A stretch of 64,000 nt of DNA from the NCBI GenBank assembly GCA_035651815.1, contig DASRFB010000023.1:124001-188000 (forward strand), in the 5' to 3' direction. Under the pieces are notes generated by a model. The model saw nothing but the letters and a program-made list of their open reading frames with translations. It was not told the DNA's origin and searched no databases. The stretch comes from VBDM01 sp035651815 (GTDB lineage Bacteria; Pseudomonadota; Gammaproteobacteria; Burkholderiales; SG8-39). The position numbers and the translations under genes were made by a program. Within the stretch, counting starts at the first letter, position 1; each line of letters begins with the position of its first letter. This document shows, piece after piece, positions 57,981 to 64,000 of this stretch.

Positions 57981-58820
57981 TCAGCTCGCGAGGTCGCGAT
58001 GGCGGATCAGCACCGAGGCGCGGTCGCGAAAGCGCCGTCCCAGGCGCTCGGCGAAGTAGGGCGAGCGGTGACGGCCTCCCGTGCAGCCGATGGCGATCGT
58101 GAGGGAGTTGCGGTGCTCGCGGTGAAAAGCGGGAAGCCACGATTCGACGAACCTGCCGATGTCGTCGGCGAGCGCGCCGACCTGGGGCTCGCTCTCGAGG
58201 AACTGCGCGACGTCGGCGTCGAGGCCGGTCTGCGGCTGCAGACGCGGCTCGTAGAACGGGTTGGGCACGCAGCGCACGTCGAACACCAGGTCCGCGTCGA
58301 GCGGAATGCCCTGCTTGTACGCGAAGGACTCGAACAGCAGCGTCGTCGTCTCGCTCGGGATGGCGAGCAGCTCCTTGATCCATTTTCGCAGCGCGTTGGG
58401 GACCATTCCGCTCGTGTCGATCGGTTGTCCTGTCTCGGCGATGACCGACAGCAGCTCGCGCTCGCGCGCGAGGGCTTCCTCGAGCGTGAGATCGCCCTTC
58501 GCGAGCGGATGCCGGCGACGCGTCTCCGCGAAACGCTTGATCAGCGTCTCGGTCTTCGCGTCGAGGAACAGCACGCGCACGTCCACGCCCTGGCGCCGAA
58601 GCGCCGCGAGATAGCCGGGCAGCAGGTCGAGCGCGCCGCCGGTGCGCGCGTCGATGCTGACCGCGACGGTGGCATGCCCCGCGCGCCGGAGGAGATCGAC
58701 GGTCTGCTCGAGCAGCTGTGCCGGCAGATTGTCGACGCAGTAGTAGCCGCTGTCCTCGAGCACCTTGAGCGCGATGCTCTTGCCCGAGCCCGACAAGCCG
58801 CTGATCAGCACCAGCTGCAT
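57981..58820 (-). CDS. rapZ: RNase adapter RapZ (nucleotide-binding)
   Basis: A 279-residue P-loop protein: Walker A GLSGSGKS (8-15), a VCVSIDART-like region (VAVSIDART), and a C-terminal GCTGGRHRSPY motif. In E. coli RapZ controls GlmY/GlmZ small RNAs and glucosamine-6-phosphate synthase. Here it lies beside hprK and ptsN, the usual nitrogen-PTS association. A TATAAT box on the minus strand ends nine bases before the ATG. Confidence 0.95.
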   Translation of the reverse strand: MQLVLISGLSGSGKSIALKVLEDSGYYCVDNLPAQLLEQTVDLLRRAGHATVAVSIDARTGGALDLLPGYLAALRRQGVDVRVLFLDAKTETLIKRFAETRRRHPLAKGDLTLEEALARERELLSVIAETGQPIDTSGMVPNALRKWIKELLAIPSETTTLLFESFAYKQGIPLDADLVFDVRCVPNPFYEPRLQPQTGLDADVAQFLESEPQVGALADDIGRFVESWLPAFHREHRNSLTIAIGCTGGRHRSPYFAERLGRRFRDRASVLIRHRDLAS

Positions 58821-58828
58821 ACGGCGGA

Positions 58829-58834
58829 ATTATA
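58829..58834 (-). promoter_or_regulatory. Perfect -10 box before rapZ
   Basis: TATAAT (minus strand) sits eight bases before the rapZ ATG, inside the 40-base gap after hprK. If used, the rapZ-ubiX message would be leaderless or nearly so. Confidence 0.4.
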
Positions 58835-58860
58835 GCCGCAGAGCGACGCCGCCCCGGGCC

Positions 58861-59814
58861 TCAGCGCCCGGCATCGCCGGGAGGCGGCTGGCGCCGCATC
58901 TCGGCGTTCTGGCGCTCGATGAGCTCCGCGGCCGACTGGATGCCGCGGAGCTGCAGGATGTAGTTGCGGACCGCGGCCTCGATCAGCACGGCGAGGTTGC
59001 GCCCGGCCGCGACGGGAATGACGACCTTGCGCACCGTGACGCCCAGGATGTCCTCGGAAAGCTCGTGCAGTGGCAGGCGCTCGGGCTCGGCGCCGGCCTG
59101 GGGCGGACGCTGAAGCTGCACGATCAGCTTCAGGTTCATCTTCGGCCTGACCGCGGTCTCGCCGAAGATGGTGCGGATGTTGAGCACGCCCAGCCCGCGC
59201 ACCTCGATGAAGTCCCGCAGCATGGGCGGACAGCGCCCTTCGAGCGTGCCGATCGCGATGCGCGAGATATCGACCACGTCGTCGGCCACGAGGCCGTGAC
59301 CGCGGCTCACCAGCTCGAGCGCGAGCTCGCTCTTGCCGACGCCCGAATCGCCCGTGATCAGCACGCCCAGGCCGAGCACGTCCATGAAGACGCCGTGGCG
59401 CTGCGTGCCGTCGGCGAGCGCCTTGCCGAGATAGCGCCGCAGGCGATCGATGACCTGGGCGCCCGGAGCCGACGAGGCGAGCACGGGCGTGCCCGAGCGC
59501 TCGGCCCTGCCGACGAGGCGTGCGTCGGGCGCGACTCCGTCGGCGAACAGCAGCGCCGCGGGCCGCGCCGCGAACAGCTCCTCGAGCACCTGCTGCAGGC
59601 GCGGTGCGTCGAGCGAGCGCAGGTACGACGCCTCGTGCGCGCCGAAGACCTGGATGCGGTTGGGATGGATGAGGTTGAGGTGGCCTACGAGCGCCGGAGC
59701 ATCGCTCGAATCCCGCTGTAGCGGCGTTTCGCCGCCCGGCTTGCCCGCCGCCCAGGCGAGCTGGAGCTTCTCGCGGTTCTCCTCATACAGCCGCGTGACG
59801 CTGATCTGGAACAT
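58861..59814 (-). CDS. hprK: HPr kinase/phosphorylase
   Basis: A 317-residue HprK. The P-loop GDSGVGKS is at 155-162, the signature IEVRGLGVLNI follows, and the N-terminal half is the usual DRTGG-like domain. It phosphorylates or dephosphorylates a serine of HPr-like proteins. The ATG lies inside the end of ptsN (32-base overlap), implying coupled expression. Typical of betaproteobacteria, where hprK goes with the regulatory PTS. Confidence 0.96.
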   Translation of the reverse strand: MFQISVTRLYEENREKLQLAWAAGKPGGETPLQRDSSDAPALVGHLNLIHPNRIQVFGAHEASYLRSLDAPRLQQVLEELFAARPAALLFADGVAPDARLVGRAERSGTPVLASSAPGAQVIDRLRRYLGKALADGTQRHGVFMDVLGLGVLITGDSGVGKSELALELVSRGHGLVADDVVDISRIAIGTLEGRCPPMLRDFIEVRGLGVLNIRTIFGETAVRPKMNLKLIVQLQRPPQAGAEPERLPLHELSEDILGVTVRKVVIPVAAGRNLAVLIEAAVRNYILQLRGIQSAAELIERQNAEMRRQPPPGDAGR

Positions 59815-60268
59815 GCGGGCTCCACTCGGTGATGTGCTGATGCAGCAGGCCCGGATTGTCGTCCGAGGCGAGCCGCTCCCGCAATTCTCGGTCCGCGAAC
59901 ATCTGCGCGAGCTCCGAGAGAATCTGTAGATGGCGCTCGGTGGCGTGCTCGGGAACGAGCAGCACGAAGACGAGCGTGACCGGCTTGGCGTCGGGCGCGT
60001 CGAAGGGCACCGGCTGGGCGAGTCGCACGAAGGCGCCGACAGCCTCTTTCAGTCCCTTGATGCGTCCGTGGGGGATGGCGACGCCGTGACCGAGCCCGGT
60101 GGAACCGAGGCGCTCGCGCGCAAACAGGCTGTCGAAGACGAGGGCGCGCGCGACTCCCTGGTTGTTCTCGAACAGCAGACCCGCCTGCTCGAACATGCGC
60201 TTCTTGCTGGTGACGTCGAGATCGAGAACGATGTTGGAGGGAGGGAGGAGTTTCGCTATGAGGTTCAT
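59783..60268 (-). CDS. ptsN: Nitrogen-regulatory PTS EIIA (PtsN)
   Basis: A 161-residue EIIA-Ntr. The phosphorylated histidine is His67 in GVAIPHGR. It starts with MNLIAKLLPPSNIVLDL. It regulates potassium and nitrogen-related processes through its phosphorylation state. It follows hpf across a hairpin-containing gap and overlaps hprK. Confidence 0.95.
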   Translation of the reverse strand: MNLIAKLLPPSNIVLDLDVTSKKRMFEQAGLLFENNQGVARALVFDSLFARERLGSTGLGHGVAIPHGRIKGLKEAVGAFVRLAQPVPFDAPDAKPVTLVFVLLVPEHATERHLQILSELAQMFADRELRERLASDDNPGLLHQHITEWSPHVPDQRHAAV

Positions 60269-60340
60269 TGCGCTAGCCGCCGTCCGGCCCGTGTCGCCCG
60301 CTTGAGTCTCGTCCAGCCGAAAAACGACGCATGTTACACC

Positions 60341-60378
60341 CGCATGGGGGCCGGCCGCCAGTCTGGCGGCCCCATGCG
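60341..60378 (-). other. Strong hairpin directly after the hpf stop
   Basis: On the minus strand CGCATGGG...GGCGGC pairs across an AGTCT-type loop with its complement (8 plus 6 base pairs with a 5-base bulge). It starts at the base following the hpf TGA. A TTTTT run occurs about 19 bases further on. It may be an attenuator, processing site or 3'-end protector that sets hpf expression apart from ptsN-hprK. Confidence 0.6.
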
Positions 60379-60702
60379 TCAGCCGGCAGAGTCCCGGTGC
60401 TTCAGGGCATCATGAGGGTGCGAGCGGACGCGGTCCTTGTACTTGATGATCTGGCGGTCGAGCTTGTCGACCAGGAGGTCGATCGCCGCATAGAGATCCT
60501 GATCGTCGCTCTCGACGAAGATCTCCTTGCCGCGCACGTGGCAGCTCGCCTCGGCCTTCTGGCCGGTCTTGTCCACGCTGAGAATCACGTTGACGTCGAT
60601 CACGTGATCGAAGTGACGACTGATGCGCGAGAGCTTGGTCTCGACATAACTTCGGATGGCGGCCGTGACTGCGACATGGTGACCGCTTACCGTGACGTTC
60701 AT
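60379..60702 (-). CDS. hpf: Ribosome hibernation promoting factor (short type)
   Basis: A 107-residue HPF/YfiA protein that dimerises or inactivates ribosomes in stationary phase. MNVTVSGHHVAVTAAIRSYVETKL is the family start, with the basic ribosome-binding loop and DLYAAIDLLVDKLDRQI. The ATG at 60702 has AAGGAG upstream. Adjacent to rpoN, its standard place. Confidence 0.95.
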   Translation of the reverse strand: MNVTVSGHHVAVTAAIRSYVETKLSRISRHFDHVIDVNVILSVDKTGQKAEASCHVRGKEIFVESDDQDLYAAIDLLVDKLDRQIIKYKDRVRSHPHDALKHRDSAG

Positions 60703-60760
60703 GGCGACTCCTTCTCGGGCGCTCGTGCTCCGTTCCGGCCCGCCCGGCAAGGCGCGTGGA

Positions 60761-62191
60761 TCAGAGCGACTTGCGCAGATTGACGGGCGGAATGTGCAAC
60801 GACTCCCGGTACTTCGCGATCGTGCGCCGGGCGACCACGATCCCCTGCTGTCCGAGGATCTCGGCGATTTTGCTGTCCGAGAGCGGCCGCTTCGCGTCCT
60901 CGGCTGCGACCAGCTGCTTGATGAGCGCGCGGATGGCCGTGGCGGAGCAGGCGCCGCCGGTCTCCGTCGCGACGTGGCTGCCGAAGAAATACTTGAGCTC
61001 GAAGATGCCTCGCGGCGTCAGCATGAATTTCTGGGTCGTGACGCGCGACACCGTCGACTCGTGCAGGCCCAGGGTGTCCGCGATCTCACGCAGGACCAGA
61101 GGCCGCATCGCGACTTCGCCGTGCTCGAAGAAGTGCCGCTGGCGGTCGACGATCGCCTGCGAAACGCGCAAGATGGTCTCGAAGCGCTGTTGTACGTTCT
61201 TGATCAACCAGCGTGCCTCCTGCAGCTGTTGGGACAGCTGGCTGCCGGAATTGTTCCGGTTGCTCTGGAGGATGTCGGCGTACATCCGGTTGATGCGCAG
61301 CTTCGGCACCGCCTCCGGATTCAAGCTGGCGACCCACACGCCCTTGACCTTCTTCACGACGACGTCGGAAACGACGTAGCGCGTCTCCACGGCGGTGAAT
61401 GCCGCGCCCGGCCGCGGGTTGAGGCTCTGGATGAGATGCTGCGCCTGGCGCAGCTCGTCCTCCGAGCATTGCAGCGTCTTGCGCAGCTTCGCGAAATCGC
61501 GGGTGGCGAGGAGCTGCAGATGCTTGCGAACGACGGCGAGCGCGATCGCGCGGTCCGGCGTCGACTCCGGCAGCGCGAGAAGCTGCAGCTCCAGGCATTC
61601 GGCGCAATCGCGCGCGCCGATGCCGGTCGGATCCAGGTTCTGGAGATGCCTCAGGCCGATCTGCAGCTCGTCGAGCCCGACCTCGAGCTCGGCGGGCAGC
61701 AACTCGACCAGCTCCTCGAGCGGCTGCGTCAGATAGCCGTCCTCGTCGAGCGCCTCGATGAGGACCGCCACGATGCTGCGATCGCGCGGCTCCAGGTTGG
61801 TGAGACTGATCTGCGACAGCAGGTGCTCGCGCAGCGTCGGCGAGTCGGCTGCGAGCTGCGGGAAATCGCCTTCTTCTCCATCGTCGCGTGCTCCGCCCGA
61901 CGGTGCGGCATCGGCGAGCCAGTCGAGCTCGGAGGGCGCACTCTCCGCCTGCGCGGGCTCGGCGCGCGCCTCTTCCGCGGTGACCTCGACGGGCGCCGTC
62001 TCTCCGTTCATGCGTACGATCGGCGTTTCCGTGGCGGGCTCCTCGCGCTCGAGCAGCGGATTGTCGGCGAGGAATTTCTCGAGCTCCTGGTTCAGCTCCA
62101 TCGTGGACAGCTGCAGCAGCCGTATCGACTGCTGCAGCTGCGGGGTCAGCGTGAGGTGCTGCGAGAGCTTGAGCTGGAGTGTCTGCTTCAT
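60761..62191 (-). CDS. rpoN: RNA polymerase sigma-54 factor
   Basis: A 476-residue sigma-54. A Gln-rich N-terminal region I (LKLSQHLTLTPQLQQSIRLLQLS), acidic region II (about 50-115), core-binding and HTH regions, and the RpoN box ARRTIAKYR (454-462). It directs transcription from -24/-12 promoters with bacterial enhancer-binding proteins. It lies between lptB and hpf, as in most proteobacteria. Confidence 0.97.
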   Translation of the reverse strand: MKQTLQLKLSQHLTLTPQLQQSIRLLQLSTMELNQELEKFLADNPLLEREEPATETPIVRMNGETAPVEVTAEEARAEPAQAESAPSELDWLADAAPSGGARDDGEEGDFPQLAADSPTLREHLLSQISLTNLEPRDRSIVAVLIEALDEDGYLTQPLEELVELLPAELEVGLDELQIGLRHLQNLDPTGIGARDCAECLELQLLALPESTPDRAIALAVVRKHLQLLATRDFAKLRKTLQCSEDELRQAQHLIQSLNPRPGAAFTAVETRYVVSDVVVKKVKGVWVASLNPEAVPKLRINRMYADILQSNRNNSGSQLSQQLQEARWLIKNVQQRFETILRVSQAIVDRQRHFFEHGEVAMRPLVLREIADTLGLHESTVSRVTTQKFMLTPRGIFELKYFFGSHVATETGGACSATAIRALIKQLVAAEDAKRPLSDSKIAEILGQQGIVVARRTIAKYRESLHIPPVNLRKSL

Positions 62192-62316
62192 TGCAAGCGG
62201 TCGCGAGCGGGATGGTGCTTCCGGAGTTGTTTTTCGAGGCTCATGGAAGGGCAGAGTATGCGCTGCGGACGCCCGTTGTCGCGGAACTTTTCCAGCAGAA
62301 GGCGCGCAGGCGCTCT

Positions 62317-63039
62317 CTAGAGGCGGAAGTTCTCGCCCAGATAGACGCGTCTAACGCTCTCATTATAGACAATTTCGTCGGGTTTGCCGGATGCCAGAAC
62401 GCTGCCGTCGTTGATGATGTAGGCGCGATCGCAAATGCCGAGCGTTTCTCGCACGTTATGGTCTGTGATCAAAATTCCGATTCCGCGTTCCTTCAGAAAT
62501 CCGATGATCTTCTGGATGTCGAGCACTGCGATCGGGTCCACTCCGGCGAACGGCTCATCGAGGAGAATGAAGCTCGGCCGGGTCGCGAGGGCGCGGGCGA
62601 TCTCCACCCGGCGGCGTTCTCCGCCCGATAGCGACAAGGCCGTCGAATGGTGCAGATGGGCGATGCTGAGGTCGTGCAGCAATCCCTCGAGCCGCTGCTG
62701 TACCTGGTCCTCGGGCAGGTTCTGCAGCTCGAGCACGGCGCGGACGTTCTCCTCGACGGTGAGCTTGCGGAACACCGAGGCTTCCTGCGGCAGGTACGAC
62801 AGCCCGAGACGCGCGCGGCTGTGCATCGCCATGTGGCTGATCTCCTTTCCGTCGAGATGGATGTGGCCGCCGTCGACGGGGATCAGTCCCACGATCATAT
62901 AGAAGCAGGTCGTCTTGCCCGCACCGTTGGGACCGAGCAATCCGACCACTTCGCCGCTGGAGACTTCCAGCGAGACGTCCTTGACCACCACGCGGGACTT
63001 GTAGCGCTTCTTCAGTCCGTCCGCCCGCAGCTGTTTCAT
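62317..63039 (-). CDS. lptB: LPS transport ATPase LptB
   Basis: A 240-residue ATPase: Walker A GPNGAGKT (36-43), signature LSGGERRR, Walker B FILLDEPFAGVDPIA, H-loop TDHNVRET. It powers LPS extraction with LptFG. It lies 28 bases after lptA on the same strand. Confidence 0.97.
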   Translation of the reverse strand: MKQLRADGLKKRYKSRVVVKDVSLEVSSGEVVGLLGPNGAGKTTCFYMIVGLIPVDGGHIHLDGKEISHMAMHSRARLGLSYLPQEASVFRKLTVEENVRAVLELQNLPEDQVQQRLEGLLHDLSIAHLHHSTALSLSGGERRRVEIARALATRPSFILLDEPFAGVDPIAVLDIQKIIGFLKERGIGILITDHNVRETLGICDRAYIINDGSVLASGKPDEIVYNESVRRVYLGENFRL

Positions 63040-63067
63040 GAGCTTCGTCCGTCGCGCGGCGCAACGA

Positions 63068-63682
63068 TCATTGTTGCCCGGGCCTAGGAACCGAGGGAGC
63101 CGGTTTCAGTTCCAGCGGCGCAGGGGCTTTGGGGGGCGCGGAGTTTTTCGCGGGCTCCGACTTCTTCGGCATGATCGTGGCGCGCACGCGGCTGTCGCGG
63201 CCGTCCTTCGCCGCCTGCTTGCCCGAGTTCACCGTGAAGTACTCGGTCTTCGAGTCGTAGGAAATGTAGTTTCCGCGCACGTCGTCGCCGCCGTCGCGGT
63301 GCAGGTGCGCGTCGTCGAAGAGCTCCACCCGCTCGGCGCGTCCGTCGTATTCGAGCCGCAACGCCTCGCCGTCGACGAACTCGTCCACGCCTTCGCGCTT
63401 CTGGCGGAACTTGGCGGGATTGCCGTACGCGACGCCGTATTGAAACCCCGACTCGTCCTGGCGCACGACGACACGGTCGGCGCGGATCGTGAGCGTGCCC
63501 TGGGTGAGCACGACGCTCCCCTCGAACGTGGCGGTCTTCTTGGAGTCGTCGGCCGTCATGCGGTCCGACTCGATGTTGACGGGCTTGTCCCGGTCGGCGC
63601 GCTCGGCGCGCCCGGCGCACGGCACAGCCGCGAGGGCCGCCGCGAGGAACACCCATGGCGCGACCGCCCTATTTCTTCGCAT
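63068..63682 (-). CDS. lptA: LPS transport periplasmic protein LptA
   Basis: A 204-residue LptA with a signal peptide (about 1-26). A beta-jellyroll OstA domain begins DKPVNIESDRMTADDSKKTATFEGSV. The last 35 residues are a Lys/Pro/Ala-rich tail not part of the fold. The ATG overlaps the lptC end by 14 bases. It bridges inner and outer membrane LPS transport. Confidence 0.93.
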   Translation of the reverse strand: MRRNRAVAPWVFLAAALAAVPCAGRAERADRDKPVNIESDRMTADDSKKTATFEGSVVLTQGTLTIRADRVVVRQDESGFQYGVAYGNPAKFRQKREGVDEFVDGEALRLEYDGRAERVELFDDAHLHRDGGDDVRGNYISYDSKTEYFTVNSGKQAAKDGRDSRVRATIMPKKSEPAKNSAPPKAPAPLELKPAPSVPRPGQQ

Positions 63683-64000
63683 CGATCGTCCCGCGGACCT
63701 GCGAGAAGAGCTTCAGCTCGCGCGTGTCCTGGTGCATCTCCATGCCGACGCCGCTCACGATGGAGTTTCCCTCGGTGATGACTACGGGCCGGTCGGTCTG
63801 CAGCATGTGCTGGTCGTTCACGATGTGCAGGAACTCGGTGTCGGCGCGCAGCGGCTCGCGCCCGGGCGCTCCTTCGCGCACCAGCACGACGTTGCCGTAG
63901 AAGAACCCTTCCTCGCCGTCCTTGGTCAGCACCCCGCGGTTCGCCGTGGCGACGAGCCGGCCGCCGTCGTCGGCGAGCTTCACCATGCGCGGATACAGTA
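63669..64000 (-). CDS. lptC: LPS export protein LptC (partial, 5' end outside window)
   Basis: At least 110 C-terminal residues of LptC, ending VRGTIDAKK. The frame is open to the window edge (…YPRMVKLADDGG), so the transmembrane anchor and start are missing. Segments such as DTEFLHIVNDQHMLQTDRPVVI and MHQDTRELKLFSQVRG match the LptC jellyroll. The order lptC-lptA-lptB is the standard one. Confidence 0.9.
   Translation of the reverse strand, partial: LYPRMVKLADDGGRLVATANRGVLTKDGEEGFFYGNVVLVREGAPGREPLRADTEFLHIVNDQHMLQTDRPVVITEGNSIVSGVGMEMHQDTRELKLFSQVRGTIDAKK

Noticed and set aside
1..64000. CRISPR arrays, insertion sequences, prophage or integration sites
   Set aside because: No regularly spaced repeats, transposase, integrase or phage structural genes were seen. 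The two tRNA genes have no 3'-end duplication or adjacent integrase.

Overview
This is a high-GC, gene-dense chromosomal stretch from a betaproteobacterium, most likely Burkholderiales or a close uncultured relative. That reading rests on three things. The housekeeping blocks have betaproteobacterial order: lptC-lptA-lptB-rpoN-hpf-ptsN-hprK-rapZ, and gmk-rpoZ-spoT. There are several periplasmic tripartite-tricarboxylate (TctC/Bug) binding proteins, a family greatly expanded in that group. GTG and TTG starts and 4-base ATGA/GTGA overlaps are common. I see no insertion sequence, prophage, CRISPR array or rRNA.

Layout. 0-3.6 kb: the C-terminus of a membrane protein, tRNA-Lys(UUU), a rhomboid protease, a small membrane protein and a reverse-transsulfuration pair (cystathionine beta-synthase and gamma-lyase). 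3.9-9.1 kb: one giant PAS/GAF/GGDEF/EAL cyclic-di-GMP protein. 9.1-10.7 kb: a DUF4124 protein and a split TPP-dependent decarboxylase. 10.7-11.6 kb: the only long gene-poor gap, with hairpins and a 15-codon lysine-rich micro-ORF. 11.6-15.9 kb: a PaiB-like protein, a Bug binding protein, a dihydroxyphthalate-decarboxylase-like protein and a glutaredoxin-DinB fusion. 16-23 kb: a carboxylate catabolic cluster (SDR with altered active site, two MmgE/PrpD proteins, a VOC protein, complete TctBAC transporter). 23-25 kb: pal and a MASE2-PAS-PAS sensor. 25-34 kb: an aromatic-acid type cluster (dienelactone hydrolase, metallo-hydrolase, two-subunit Rieske oxygenase, complete Liv-type ABC importer). 34-39 kb: an outer-membrane barrel and a MacB/DevBCA-like efflux system. 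39-41 kb: Bug protein, Rieske ferredoxin and alpha/beta hydrolase. 41-46 kb: AI-2E permease, spoT-rpoZ-gmk and yicC. 46-52.5 kb: a Ser/Thr kinase-PP2C phosphatase pair joined to rph-rdgB-hemW, then trmB and thiGS. 52.5-57 kb: a single-PAS protein behind a 12-bp palindrome, tRNA-Gly(CCC), a BON-SRPBCC protein, a cN-I type nucleotidase overlapping mutY, and a LON-domain protein. 57-64 kb: ubiX, rapZ, hprK, ptsN, hpf, rpoN, lptB, lptA and partial lptC.

The window mixes core genes (envelope LPS transport, sigma-54 and nitrogen-PTS control, stringent response, thiamine, DNA/nucleotide hygiene) with three accessory catabolic modules. Each of these has its own transporter or binding protein, which fits a soil or aquatic heterotroph using organic and aromatic acids. 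The most distinctive items are the SDR lacking the canonical Asn/Ser/Tyr residues, the glutaredoxin-DinB fusion, the kinase/phosphatase pair embedded next to rph, the lysine-rich micro-ORF that may be a frameshifted histone-H1-like gene, and the long palindrome before the orphan PAS protein. All functional names come from motif and family recognition by eye; no database search was run.
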